From: an uncultured Clostridia bacterium
GTDB lineage: Bacteria; Bacillota; Clostridia; Lachnospirales; CAG-274
Length of the DNA stretch: 48,618 bases
Assembly: GCA_944383305.1 (NCBI GenBank)
Contig: CALWOZ010000018.1
Span: 1-48,618 of the forward strand
Direction: 5' to 3'
Both the position numbers and the translations under genes were made by a program. Every line of letters begins with the position of its first letter. Positions within the stretch are counted from its first letter, which is position 1. The notes below the pieces were generated by a model. It was not told the origin of the DNA and searched no databases. It was given only the letters and a program-made list of their open reading frames with translations. Positions 1 to 8,706 of this stretch are shown piece by piece.

Positions 1-106
1 TTTATTTGCAAATTTACTATACCACAAAGGGAAATCTTTTTTTATATTTTTTGTTACCTATGTATTATACCTCAACATAAAATATTAATAAAATATAAAA
101 AAAGAC

Positions 107-135
107 TTGCAATGTTTAAAAACTTGTGATATAAT
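107..135 (+). promoter_or_regulatory. Sigma-A promoter for rpsB
   Basis: TTGCAA (107-112), a 17-base spacer and a perfect TATAAT (130-135) lie about 100 bases before the rpsB start. Spacing and boxes match the vegetative consensus closely. Confidence 0.8.
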
Positions 136-157
136 CACATAGGAAAAATATAACACA

Positions 158-210
158 CATAAGCTATTTAGTTTAAGGGGTGCTTTTTTAAGTCTTAAAC
201 AAGGCTTATG
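158..210 (+). promoter_or_regulatory. Structured 5' leader of rpsB
   Basis: Two nested complementary arms are visible: CATAAGC (158-164) with GCTTATG (204-210), and GTTTAAG (171-177) with CTTAAAC (194-200). The fold ends 13 bases before the ribosome site. Ribosomal protein S2 represses its own mRNA in several bacteria, so an autoregulatory leader is plausible; that role is inference. Confidence 0.45.
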
Positions 211-237
211 GAGGAATAACCATAGGAGGAAATTAAA

Positions 238-957
238 ATGGGTGTAATCTCAATGAAACAATTATTAGAAGCAGGGGTTCACTTTGGACATCAAACTAGA
301 CGTTGGAACCCTAAAATGGCAGAATATATTTTTGCTGAAAGAAATGGTATATACATTATTGACCTTCAAAAAACTGTTAAAAAAGTAGAAGATGCTTATC
401 AAGCAGTTTTTGATATCGCTAAAGAAGGTGGAGAAGTTTTATTTGTTGGTACAAAAAAACAAGCTCAAGATTCTATTAAAGAAGAAGCTATTAGATGTGG
501 TATGTACTATGTAAATGAAAGATGGTTAGGTGGTATGCTTACTAACTTTGAAACTATCAAAACTAGAGTTCAAAGATTAAAAGATCTTGAAGCTATGATA
601 GAAGATGGTACAATGGATTTATTACCTAAAAAAGAAGTTGCTAAGCTTATGCACGAAAAAGAAAAACTTGATAAAAATATCGGTGGTATTAAAGAAATGA
701 AAAAAATACCAGAAGTTATTTTTATTGTTGACCCTCGTAAAGAAAGAATTGCTGTGCAAGAAGCACACAACTTAAATATAACAACAGTAGGTATTGTTGA
801 TACTAACTGTGACCCAGAAGAAATTGACCACGTTATACCTGGTAATGATGACGCTATTAGAGCTGTTAAACTTATTGCAGGTAGAATAGCAGATGCTGTT
901 ATTGAAGCTAGACAAGGCGAAATAATGACAGAAGCTACTGAAGAAGTTGCAGAATAA
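238..957 (+). CDS. rpsB: 30S ribosomal protein S2
   Basis: S2 of the small ribosomal subunit, 239 residues, normal family length. The N-terminal segment [20 protein letters not shown] is diagnostic, as are FVGTKKQAQ and [10 protein letters not shown], and [20 protein letters not shown] further on. The ATG at 238 is chosen because AGGAGGA (224-230) sits seven bases upstream; a second ATG at codon 6 is possible but badly spaced. First gene of the usual rpsB-tsf-pyrH-frr set, with its own promoter and a terminator before tsf. The acidic C-terminal tail is typical. Confidence 0.98.
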   Translation: MGVISMKQLLEAGVHFGHQTRRWNPKMAEYIFAERNGIYIIDLQKTVKKVEDAYQAVFDIAKEGGEVLFVGTKKQAQDSIKEEAIRCGMYYVNERWLGGMLTNFETIKTRVQRLKDLEAMIEDGTMDLLPKKEVAKLMHEKEKLDKNIGGIKEMKKIPEVIFIVDPRKERIAVQEAHNLNITTVGIVDTNCDPEEIDHVIPGNDDAIRAVKLIAGRIADAVIEARQGEIMTEATEEVAE

Positions 958-1007
958 TTTTTATGTTATTTTTAATAATATAATTAAATATTAATATTTA
1001 AAATTAT

Positions 1008-1036
1008 GCCTAAGCCCTCTTGGGCTAGGCTTTTTT
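1008..1036 (+). terminator. Terminator after rpsB
   Basis: GCCTAAGCCC pairs with GGGCTAGGC (one bulged A) around a TCTT loop, followed by TTTTTT. It probably lowers read-through from rpsB into tsf. Confidence 0.85.
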
Positions 1037-1082
1037 AAAGCAATAATGTTTATAAAATATATAATTTATGGAGGTAATTAAA

Positions 1083-2021
1083 ATGGCTGTTACTGCTGCT
1101 ATGATTAAAGAACTTAGAGAAATAACTGGTGCTGGTATGAGCACTTGTAAAGAAGCGTTAGTTGAAACTAATGGTGATATTGAAAAAGCTATTGAAGTTT
1201 TAAGAGAAAAAGGTCTTGCTACTGCTGCTAAAAAAGCAGGTCGTATTGCTGCTGAAGGTGTTAGTTTTGCTCACATTACAGATGATAATAAAGTTGGTGT
1301 TTTATTAGAGGTAAATAGTGAAACAGACTTCGTTGCTAAAAATGAAGTGTTCCAAAACTTTGTTAAAGCTGTTGCTAGACAAATAGTTGATTCAAATGCA
1401 ACAACTGTTGAAGCTTTACTTGAAGAAAAATGGAACGAAGATAACAATGAAACAGTATCTTCTATTTTAACTCAAAACATTGCTACTATTGGTGAAAATC
1501 TTACTATTAGACGTTTTGAAAAAGTTGTAAACAATGGAAATAGCTTTTTAGTATCTTATATTCACGCTGGTGGTAAAGTAGCTGTTTTAGTTGAATTTGA
1601 AACAGACTCTAAAGATGAAAGATTAGTAGAAGCTGGTAAAAACGTAGCTATGCAAATCGCTGCTATGAATCCAGAATTCTTAAATAAAGAAGCTGTTCCT
1701 ACTGATTTTATTGAAAAAGAAACAAGAATTTTAGCAGAACAAGTTAAAAATGACCCTAAATTTACAGACAAACCAGAAAAAGTTATTGAAAATACTATTA
1801 AAGGTAGACTTGACAAAACTTTAAAAGAAAAATGTCTTCTTGAACAAGAATACGTAAAAGCAGAAGAAAAAGAAACTGTTGCTAAATATGTAGAAAAAGT
1901 TGCTAAAGAAATTGGTGCTTCAGTTACTGTTAAAAGTTTTGTTCGTTATGAAACTGGTGATGGTATCGAGAAAAAAGAAGAAAACTTTGCAGAAGAAGTT
2001 AGCAAAGCTATGCAAGGTTAA
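1083..2021 (+). CDS. tsf: Elongation factor Ts
   Basis: Guanine-nucleotide exchange factor for EF-Tu, 312 residues. The N-terminal UBA-like domain (MAVTAAMIKELREITGAG, then the CKEAL helix) and the core TDFVAKNEVFQNFV segment are clear. The ATG at 1083 is preferred over an in-frame ATG at 1068 because GGAGG (1070-1074) lies between them, eight bases before 1083. Sits between terminators, so it may be both co-transcribed with rpsB and separately initiated. Confidence 0.97.
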   Translation: MAVTAAMIKELREITGAGMSTCKEALVETNGDIEKAIEVLREKGLATAAKKAGRIAAEGVSFAHITDDNKVGVLLEVNSETDFVAKNEVFQNFVKAVARQIVDSNATTVEALLEEKWNEDNNETVSSILTQNIATIGENLTIRRFEKVVNNGNSFLVSYIHAGGKVAVLVEFETDSKDERLVEAGKNVAMQIAAMNPEFLNKEAVPTDFIEKETRILAEQVKNDPKFTDKPEKVIENTIKGRLDKTLKEKCLLEQEYVKAEEKETVAKYVEKVAKEIGASVTVKSFVRYETGDGIEKKEENFAEEVSKAMQG

Positions 2022-2033
2022 CATATGCACCTT

Positions 2034-2069
2034 AAAAAAATTCCTTAGCCTTTGTTAAGGAATTTTTTT
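2034..2069 (+). terminator. Terminator after tsf
   Basis: TTCCTTA (2041-2047) pairs with TAAGGAA (2056-2062), the stem being extended by flanking A and T runs, and is followed by seven T residues. Confidence 0.9.
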
Positions 2070-2120
2070 AAAAGTATATATAAATCTATAAATATTATAT
2101 ACTAAAGAAAGGTAAAATTT

Positions 2121-2822
2121 ATGTATAAAAGAATTATACTAAAGCTTAGTGGTGAAGCATTATCAGGAGATACAGATAAATCATTTGATAATGATACTAT
2201 AAATAAAATCATTTTACAAATAAAAGAAGTTATAGAAAAAGGTATTGAGGTTTGTGTTGTCGTTGGTGGAGGAAACTTTTGGCGTGGTAGAAGTGCCAAT
2301 GAGTCTATGGACAGAACAAAGGCAGACCAAATAGGAATGATGGCAACAATTATGAATGCCATATACTTATCCGATAGTTTTATGCAAAATGGAATAGATT
2401 CAGTTGTTATGACACCTTTTATAGTAGGTAATATGACAGAGCAATTTAATAAACAAAAAGCTTTAAATCATTTATTAAATAAAAAAGTTTTAATATTTGC
2501 AGGGGGTATAGGTCACCCGTTTTTCTCAACAGATACTATAACTGCCCTTAGAGCCTGTGAACTTGAAGCAGATGCTATACTTTTTGCTAAAAGTATAGAT
2601 GGTGTATATGATAAAGACCCTGCTAAATATAATGACGCTAAAAAATTTGATGAAATACCTTGTAAAGATATAGTAGAAAAAAATCTACAAGTTATAGATA
2701 TAGCAGCAGCTAATTTATGTTATGAATATAAAATACCAGTAATTATTTTTGGATTATTAGAAAAAGATAGCATAATCAAAGCTAGTATAGGAGAAAAAAT
2801 AGGTACTATTGTAACAATATAA
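2121..2822 (+). CDS. pyrH: UMP kinase
   Basis: Bacterial-type uridylate kinase (amino-acid kinase fold), UMP + ATP to UDP + ADP in pyrimidine nucleotide synthesis. 233 residues, normal length. Signature stretches: YKRIILKLSGEAL at the N-terminus (phosphate loop), VVGGGNFWRG, a FAGGIGHPFFSTDT nucleotide-binding loop and AKSIDGVYDKDP. AAAGAAAGG just upstream fits the ATG at 2121. Nineteen bases separate it from frr, so the two are probably co-transcribed. Confidence 0.97.
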   Translation: MYKRIILKLSGEALSGDTDKSFDNDTINKIILQIKEVIEKGIEVCVVVGGGNFWRGRSANESMDRTKADQIGMMATIMNAIYLSDSFMQNGIDSVVMTPFIVGNMTEQFNKQKALNHLLNKKVLIFAGGIGHPFFSTDTITALRACELEADAILFAKSIDGVYDKDPAKYNDAKKFDEIPCKDIVEKNLQVIDIAAANLCYEYKIPVIIFGLLEKDSIIKASIGEKIGTIVTI

Positions 2823-2841
2823 TAATTTTGGAGGGAAAAAT

Positions 2842-3393
2842 ATGTCTGATATAAAAGTTTTTGAAGAAAAAATGCAAAAATCAGTTTCAAATCTTGAAAG
2901 TGAATTAAGTACTATTAGAGCAGGTAGAGCAAATCCACATGTTTTAGATAAAATAAAAGTAGAAGCTTATGGAATGGAGATGCCTATTAATCAAGTGGGT
3001 AACATATCTACACCAGAGGCTAGACTTATACAAATAGCCCCTTATGATATATCTACATTAAAAGATATAGAAAAAGCTATCAATACATCAGATTTAGGGA
3101 TTAATCCTTCTAATGATGGAAAAGTTATTCGTCTTGTTTTTCCAGAACTTACAGAAGAAAGAAGAAAAGAATTAACTAAAGATGTTAAGAAAAAAGGCGA
3201 AGATTCTAAAGTAGCTATAAGAAATATTAGAAGAGATGCCATAGATGTATTTAAAAAAATGCAAAAAAATAGCGAAATTACAGAGGACGAACTTAAATCA
3301 TTAGAAGATAAAATACAAAAATTAACAGATAAATATGTTGGTGAAATAGATAAAGCTATTGAACTTAAAAATAAAGACATTATGTCTTTATAA
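2842..3393 (+). CDS. frr: Ribosome recycling factor
   Basis: Splits post-termination ribosomes together with EF-G. 183 residues, typical. Hallmarks: STIRAGRANPHVLDKIKVEAYG near residues 24-45, GNISTPEARLIQIAPYD, IRLVFPELTEERRKEL and the long C-terminal coiled helix. GGAGGG precedes the ATG. In many Firmicutes uppS and cdsA follow frr; here a terminator and a convergent gene follow instead. Confidence 0.97.
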   Translation: MSDIKVFEEKMQKSVSNLESELSTIRAGRANPHVLDKIKVEAYGMEMPINQVGNISTPEARLIQIAPYDISTLKDIEKAINTSDLGINPSNDGKVIRLVFPELTEERRKELTKDVKKKGEDSKVAIRNIRRDAIDVFKKMQKNSEITEDELKSLEDKIQKLTDKYVGEIDKAIELKNKDIMSL

Positions 3394-3412
3394 TTAAAAA
3401 AAATAATAAAAG

Positions 3413-3459
3413 TACACCTTTAAAAATTAGATAAAACTAATAGTTAAAGGTGTATTTTT
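3413..3459. terminator. Terminator between frr and the P1B ATPase
   Basis: TACACCTTTAA (3413-3423) and TTAAAGGTGTA (3444-3454) form an 11-bp perfect stem with T-rich flank on the plus side and A-rich flank on the other. It lies between convergent genes and can serve both. Confidence 0.85.
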
Positions 3460-3508
3460 ATTATTTTATATATTTTTGTTAAAAATTATTAAATAGTTTA
3501 AAAACATT

Positions 3509-5818
3509 TTATATTTTTTTCCTCATAGCATTTAATATGGCTATAACCGATACACCAACATCAGCAAAGACAGCTAACCACATTGTAGCATCTCCAAAGA
3601 TAGTTAATGCTAAAACACTAAATTTTATTAATAGTGAAAATATAATGTTAGATTTTACAATATTTAATGTTTTTTTACTAATAATTATACCATCATATAT
3701 TTTTTTCAAATCATCATTCATTATAACTATGTCAGAGGCTTCTATGGCAGCATCTGAACCAACACCACCCATAGCTATACCTACATCTGACATAGCTAAT
3801 ACAGGAGCATCATTAATACCATCACCAACAAAAGCAACTTTTTTGTTTATATTTTTTTGTTTAATATTTTCAAACATAGAAACTTTATCTTGAGGTAAAA
3901 GTTCATAATATACTTCATCTAAACCAACAGTTTTTGCCACAAATTCGGCAGTTTCTTTTCTGTCGCCACTAAGCATAATTGTTTTGTTTATACCAGCCTT
4001 TTTTAATAAATTAATAGTATCTTTTGTTTCATCTTTAATTATATCAGATACTACAATACAGCCTATATATTCATTATTTTTAGCTACATATACAATAGTT
4101 CCATTATCACTAATAACATTGTATTTTATATTATATTTATTTAAAAGTTTACTATTTCCTAATAAAATTTCATCACCATTAATATTACCTTTAAGTCCGT
4201 GTCCGCTTATTTCTTCAAAATTTTCAACTAAATAAGTATTAATATTTTCTATGTTATTTTGACAATATTCAACTATGGATTTTGCAACTGGGTGTATAGA
4301 CAAGCTTTCTAAAGAATATACAATATTTAATAATTCTAATTTATCAATATTATTTGTGTCTATTTTGCTTATTTCAAAAACACCTTTTGTTAAAGTTCCT
4401 GTTTTATCAAATACAATAGTATCAACAAGACTTAAATCTTGCATATAGACACTTCCTTTTATTAAAATGCCTCTTTTAGATGCTGCTCCAATGCCACTAA
4501 AAAAGCTTAAAGGTACAGAAACAACTAATGCACAAGGACAAGAAGAAACTAAAAATACTAAACTCTTTTTTATCCAGTATACAAAATTAAATCCTGTAAA
4601 AAGGGGAGGTATAATAGCTAAAAATAGAGCAGACAATACAATTATTGGAGTATATATTTTTGCAAATTTGCTAATAAAATTTTCTGTTTTAGACTTTTTA
4701 ACAGAAGAGTTCTCTACTAAGTCTAATATTTTAGAAACAGTAGAATTTTTATATTCTTTTGTTACTCTTACTTTTAAAATACTAGTATTATTTATACTTC
4801 CACTTAAAATTTCATCTCCAACGGATACTTTTCTAGGGACAGATTCTCCTATTAAGGCGCTCATATCCAAAAAAGAACTACCATCTATAATTGTACTATC
4901 AAGAGGCACTTTTTCGCCGGGTTTAATTAATATAATATCATTAATTTTTATGTTTTCTGGGTCAACTTTTTCTCCATTTTCTTTAGTTGCATATTCTGCT
5001 TTTATGTTAATTAAAGATTTTATAGCTTTTCTAGATTTTCCTACTGCTTTTTCTTGGAAGTATTCTCCTACTTGATAAAATAGCATAACAGCTACGGCTT
5101 CAGGATATTCTTTTATAATAATAGCTCCAACAGTAGCCAAAGCCATTAAAAAGTTTTCATCAAATAATTTACCTTTTAAAATATTTTTTAAAGCTTTGAT
5201 TATTACATCATATCCTAAAATAATATATGTGATTAAATATAAAATAACCATATCAGTAATATTAGCAATTATAAATAGCAAAGCACCTATTAAAATTCGT
5301 ATAAGTTTAATTTTATTATTATCTTTTTCTATATTATTATTTAACTCTTTATCTACTAATTTTACTTTTAATCCAGGTTCTATTTTATCTATAAGGATTT
5401 TAATATTATCTATTTGTTTGTCTATATTTATATTATCTAAAAATTCTATTTTAAGACTTTTATTTATAAAATTTAAACTAGCATTTTTTACAGTATCCAT
5501 ATTGCCCACTTGTTCTTCAATAAGACTAGCACAATGGGCACAATTTAAACCTATTAAATTTAAAGTTATGTATGAATTGTTATTTTGTTGTTCAACTTTT
5601 ACTCCAGGTTCAATTGTAGATATAATTTTTTGAATATTTTCTATTTCATTTTTAATATTAATATTATTTTTAAAATATATTTTAATATTTTTGTTTATAA
5701 AATTTAGACTTGCATTTTCTACAATTTCTAGTTTATTTATTTTTTCTTCAATAAGGCTAGCACAATGGGCACAATCTAAGCCTATTAAGTTTAAAGTTAT
5801 ATTACTTTTATCTTGCAT
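3509..5818 (-). CDS. Zn/Cd/Pb-type P1B ATPase with two HMA domains
   Basis: Heavy-metal exporting ATPase of the inner membrane, 769 residues. Two N-terminal HMA domains come first (residues about 5-75 and 82-152), each with the metal site CAHC. Then follow the membrane domain with SCPCALVVSVP (metal-binding CPC in TM6), phosphorylation motif DKTGTLTKG, the SIHPVAKS nucleotide-site His-Pro, and GDGINDAP. A lysine in TM7 (NIVKSN) and DVG in TM8 match the Zn/Cd/Pb subgroup (P1B-2) rather than copper pumps. The ATG at 5818 has AAGGAG eight bases upstream; an in-frame GTG at 5827 overlaps that site and is rejected. Lies 5 bases after the repressor gene, one operon. Exact metal not shown by sequence. 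Confidence 0.93.
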   Translation of the reverse strand: MQDKSNITLNLIGLDCAHCASLIEEKINKLEIVENASLNFINKNIKIYFKNNINIKNEIENIQKIISTIEPGVKVEQQNNNSYITLNLIGLNCAHCASLIEEQVGNMDTVKNASLNFINKSLKIEFLDNINIDKQIDNIKILIDKIEPGLKVKLVDKELNNNIEKDNNKIKLIRILIGALLFIIANITDMVILYLITYIILGYDVIIKALKNILKGKLFDENFLMALATVGAIIIKEYPEAVAVMLFYQVGEYFQEKAVGKSRKAIKSLINIKAEYATKENGEKVDPENIKINDIILIKPGEKVPLDSTIIDGSSFLDMSALIGESVPRKVSVGDEILSGSINNTSILKVRVTKEYKNSTVSKILDLVENSSVKKSKTENFISKFAKIYTPIIVLSALFLAIIPPLFTGFNFVYWIKKSLVFLVSSCPCALVVSVPLSFFSGIGAASKRGILIKGSVYMQDLSLVDTIVFDKTGTLTKGVFEISKIDTNNIDKLELLNIVYSLESLSIHPVAKSIVEYCQNNIENINTYLVENFEEISGHGLKGNINGDEILLGNSKLLNKYNIKYNVISDNGTIVYVAKNNEYIGCIVVSDIIKDETKDTINLLKKAGINKTIMLSGDRKETAEFVAKTVGLDEVYYELLPQDKVSMFENIKQKNINKKVAFVGDGINDAPVLAMSDVGIAMGGVGSDAAIEASDIVIMNDDLKKIYDGIIISKKTLNIVKSNIIFSLLIKFSVLALTIFGDATMWLAVFADVGVSVIAILNAMRKKI

Positions 5819-5823
5819 ATAAA

Positions 5824-6198
5824 TCACTCCTTATAATTATTTTTATGCAATAGATGAGAAAGACCCTGACTTAAAATTTCAACAACGTGAGAATCATCCA
5901 AAGAATATATAACAGCTTTACCTTCTTTTCTAAATTTTACTAAATTATTTTGTCTTAATATTCTAAGCTGATGGGACACAGCAGATTGGTTCATATCCAA
6001 TGCCTGAACTAAATCTCCAACACAAAGTTCACTTTCTAATAAAGCATATAATATTTTTACTCTTGTAGAGTCTGAAAAAACTTTAAAAAAGTCAGCCATA
6101 TCATAGATAATTTCATCAGATAAAGATTTGGACTTTATCATATTAACTTTATTTTTGTCAAAACAATCACAAATTTCTTGTTTTATATTGTTATTCAA
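5824..6198 (-). CDS. ArsR/SmtB-family metal-sensing repressor (CadC-like)
   Basis: Winged-helix repressor that releases DNA on metal binding. Helix-turn-helix: LVQALDMNQSAVSHQLRILR. Candidate metal ligands: an N-terminal CDC pair and the Cys in ELCVGD (CadC-type site), and an alpha-5 site D-x-H ... H-x2-H in DSHVVEILSQGLSHLLH (SmtB/CzrA-type), so both site classes may be present. The start is probably TTG at 6198 (124 residues): TAGGAG lies about seven bases upstream, whereas the ATG at 6216 would place that ribosome site inside the gene. Expected to control itself and the downstream ATPase through the operator at 6215-6234. Confidence 0.92.
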   Translation of the reverse strand: MNNNIKQEICDCFDKNKVNMIKSKSLSDEIIYDMADFFKVFSDSTRVKILYALLESELCVGDLVQALDMNQSAVSHQLRILRQNNLVKFRKEGKAVIYSLDDSHVVEILSQGLSHLLHKNNYKE

Positions 6199-6214
6199 AA
6201 TACTCACTCCTAAC

Positions 6215-6234
6215 ATATGAACAATTATTCATAT
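6215..6234. promoter_or_regulatory. Operator for the ArsR-type repressor
   Basis: ATATGAACAATTATTCATAT is a near-perfect 10+10 inverted repeat (9 of 10 positions) placed over the predicted transcription start, as is usual for ArsR-family operators. Confidence 0.75.
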
Positions 6235-6238
6235 ATTC

Positions 6239-6267
6239 ATTATATTATATTTATATTATTTAGTCAA
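6239..6267 (-). promoter_or_regulatory. Promoter of the metal-export operon
   Basis: On the minus strand: TTGACT (6267-6262), 17-base spacer, TATAAT (6244-6239). The operator starts five bases downstream of the -10 box. Confidence 0.8.
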
Positions 6268-6514
6268 TAGAATAAAAAAATTAGGTATTTTTTATAAAAA
6301 TTATCTAATTATATAAAATTTATTGTATAATTTTTAAAATATATAAAATATTTTAAAATATTTACATAAAATTTATATTATAAATCATATTTTAACTAAT
6401 TATTAATTGTATATTCATATTGTGTTCATATTTATGGTATATTATGACATACATAAAATAAAAACTTATTAAGTATAAGTTAATTTATAAATAATTTTTA
6501 AGGGGTGCTTATAT

Positions 6515-7039
6515 ATGGACATAATTTTAAATAGTATAGTTTTATTTTCTTTAATATCAACACCATTAGATAAATTTGAATCAAGAGCATATAGATTATA
6601 TTCAAATCATATTAAAAAACAAAGAGAAGAAAGTCAACAAATAAGAAGTGAAGATATAAATAATATTATGGGAGAAATAGATAATAATTTTAATATAATA
6701 TCAAACTTATTAACAGAAAAAAATCAATTATCTAATAATATAAGTTATAAATTTGAACAAAAAATAAAGAATAAAGAAAAATTATCTAAAGAACAAATGG
6801 ATTGTTTTCAAGAATATAATGGCATAATAGTTGAGGAAGAAAAAAATATTTCTAATTATACAAGTAAGATTAATAATAAAAAAGATATGATAAATTTAGA
6901 AAATGAACTTATATCTAATCAAAATAATTTTAGTATAATATATAAAAAATTAACTAATATTTTGAATAATCAAATAAAAGTTATAGCTAGTTTGTATCGA
7001 GCTATATTTCATTTAAAAATTTCTCTAGAAATATTATAA
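6515..7039 (+). CDS. Unknown coiled-coil protein
   Basis: 174 residues; no family recognised. A short hydrophobic start (MDIILNSIVLFSLIS) is followed by a highly polar, Asn/Glu/Lys-rich, almost entirely helical body with heptad-like spacing over roughly residues 25-155, then a hydrophobic end. The start has AAGGGG ten bases upstream and the gene has its own strong terminator, so it is a single-gene unit. It occupies the position upstream of rsgA where many Firmicutes carry the phosphatase/kinase pair prpC-prkC. Could be an N-terminally anchored or cytoplasmic coiled coil; function not inferable. Confidence 0.7.
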   Translation: MDIILNSIVLFSLISTPLDKFESRAYRLYSNHIKKQREESQQIRSEDINNIMGEIDNNFNIISNLLTEKNQLSNNISYKFEQKIKNKEKLSKEQMDCFQEYNGIIVEEEKNISNYTSKINNKKDMINLENELISNQNNFSIIYKKLTNILNNQIKVIASLYRAIFHLKISLEIL

Positions 7040-7079
7040 AAAATAAAGGATACTTGATTATAAGTATCCTTTATTTTTT
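7038..7079 (+). terminator. Terminator after the coiled-coil gene
   Basis: AAATAAAGGATACTT pairs with AAGTATCCTTTATTT around a short loop; the T-rich 3' arm ends in a T run. Confidence 0.9.
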
Positions 7080-7115
7080 ATTTTAAAATTTAGTATATTT
7101 TATACTATTTCATTA

Positions 7116-7144
7116 TTGTATAAAACACAAGATTATTATATAAT
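7116..7144 (+). promoter_or_regulatory. Promoter of rsgA operon
   Basis: TTGTAT (7116-7121), 17-base spacer, TATAAT (7139-7144), 29 bases before the rsgA start. Its position rules out an upstream in-frame start at 7116. Confidence 0.75.
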
Positions 7145-7172
7145 AGTCATAAGTAAAGTTTGTGAGGTGCAT

Positions 7173-8036
7173 ATGTTAAAAGGAAGAATAATAAAAGGTA
7201 TTGGTGGTTTATATTTTGTAGATACTAATAATGGTATAATGGAGTGTTCTGTCAGAGGAATATTTAGAAAAAGTAAAATAACTCCAACAGTAGGTGATTA
7301 TGTAAATATATTAACACTATCAGATAAAAACGGAATTATAGAAGAAATATTAGAACGAAAAAATATTCTTATTAGACCTAAAGTATCTAATATAGACTGT
7401 GCTGTTATTACATTTTCTATGATTAGCCCTAATATTAATATAGATTTACTAGATAGATTTTTAATATTAGCAGAAAGCCAAAATATTGAAAATATAATAA
7501 TATGTATTAGCAAATCAGATTTAGCTAATAAAGATGATATAAACTTAATAACACAATTATATAGTAAAATATATCCAGTTGTTTTTACAAGTACATTAAA
7601 TAATACAGGAATAGAAGAACTTAAAACTCTTATTGATAAAAAAGTTACTGTTTTTGCTGGACCTTCTGGTGTTGGAAAGTCTAGCTTAATAAATGCTATT
7701 TTACCTAATGTAAGTTTAAAAACAGGAGATATAAGTAAAAAAATAGAACGAGGTAAGCATACAACAAGACAAGTAGAACTTTTAGAAGCTTGGAAAGGTA
7801 CTTATATTGTAGACTCACCAGGGTTTACCTCTTTGACTATTGATTTTGTAGAAAAAGATAAACTTGATTATTATTTTAAAGAATTTAGAGATTTTTTAGG
7901 CAATTGTAAGTTTTATGACTGTAAACATTTATATGAGCCAAATTGTGCCATTAAAGAACAGATAGGTAAAAATATATCTGAAGAAAGATATAATAGATAT
8001 ACAAAGTTATTAAATGAATTGTTAGAAAGGAGTTAA
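7173..8036 (+). CDS. rsgA: Ribosome small-subunit-dependent GTPase
   Basis: Circularly permuted GTPase that checks late 30S assembly; 287 residues. N-terminal OB fold, then permuted G motifs: SKSD (G4) before GPSGVGKSS (G1, about residue 162) and DSPG (G3, about 212). A C-terminal zinc site CKFYDCKHLYEPNC follows (Cys, Cys, His, Cys ligands). The ATG at 7173 has GAGGTG just upstream. rpe follows after 2 bases and the thiamine pyrophosphokinase overlaps closely, the common Firmicute rsgA-rpe-thiN order. Confidence 0.96.
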   Translation: MLKGRIIKGIGGLYFVDTNNGIMECSVRGIFRKSKITPTVGDYVNILTLSDKNGIIEEILERKNILIRPKVSNIDCAVITFSMISPNINIDLLDRFLILAESQNIENIIICISKSDLANKDDINLITQLYSKIYPVVFTSTLNNTGIEELKTLIDKKVTVFAGPSGVGKSSLINAILPNVSLKTGDISKKIERGKHTTRQVELLEAWKGTYIVDSPGFTSLTIDFVEKDKLDYYFKEFRDFLGNCKFYDCKHLYEPNCAIKEQIGKNISEERYNRYTKLLNELLERS

Positions 8037-8038
8037 AT

Positions 8039-8701
8039 ATGATTAAATTATCCCCATCTATATTATCAGCAGATTTTGTAAAATTAGGAGAAGAAATAAA
8101 AATATTAGAAAAAGAAGGTATTAAGTATATACATATTGATGTTATGGACGGTATGTTTGTACCTAATATATCTATAGGTATGCCTGTTATAAAAAGTATT
8201 AGGCAAAATACTAATATGGTATTAGACTCTCACTTTATGATTGAAAAGCCAGAAAGATATATAGATAAATTTATAGAGTTAGGTTGTGATATAATAAATT
8301 TCCATTTTGAAGCAACAGATAAACATATGGAAATAATAAATAAAGTAAAAAATAGTAATAAAAAAGTTGGTATGACTATAAAACCAAATACAAGTTATGA
8401 AGAAATTTTACCATATTTACAATATTTAGATTTAGTTCTTGTTATGAGTGTAGAGCCAGGTTTTGGTGGTCAAAAGTTTATAGAAGATAGCCTTATTAAA
8501 ATTTCTGCTATAAGAGATTATATAAATAAGAATGACTTAAAGTGTGAATTAGAAGTAGATGGAGGTATAAAATTAGATAATGTAGAAAAGGTGTTAGAGG
8601 CTGGTGCAAATGTTATAGTTGTTGGTTCAGATATATTTGAAAAAGAAGATAAAGCTACTATAATTAATAAGTATAATGAAATATTTAAAAATTTTAGGTG
8701 A
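8039..8701 (+). CDS. rpe: Ribulose-phosphate 3-epimerase
   Basis: Interconverts ribulose-5-phosphate and xylulose-5-phosphate in the pentose phosphate pathway. 220-residue TIM barrel with the N-terminal LSPSILSADFVKLG, catalytic-region HIDVMDGMFVPN, HFMIEKPE, MSVEPGFGGQKF and phosphate-binding VVGSDIF near the end. AAGGAG of rsgA's last codons provides the ribosome site. Translationally coupled on both sides. Confidence 0.97.
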   Translation: MIKLSPSILSADFVKLGEEIKILEKEGIKYIHIDVMDGMFVPNISIGMPVIKSIRQNTNMVLDSHFMIEKPERYIDKFIELGCDIINFHFEATDKHMEIINKVKNSNKKVGMTIKPNTSYEEILPYLQYLDLVLVMSVEPGFGGQKFIEDSLIKISAIRDYINKNDLKCELEVDGGIKLDNVEKVLEAGANVIVVGSDIFEKEDKATIINKYNEIFKNFR

Positions 8702-8706
8702 TATTT

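Noticed and set aside
4467-5075. Long open frame on the plus strand (about 200 codons)
   Set aside because: Lies fully antisense to the P1B ATPase; no ribosome site, and the composition mirrors the real gene.
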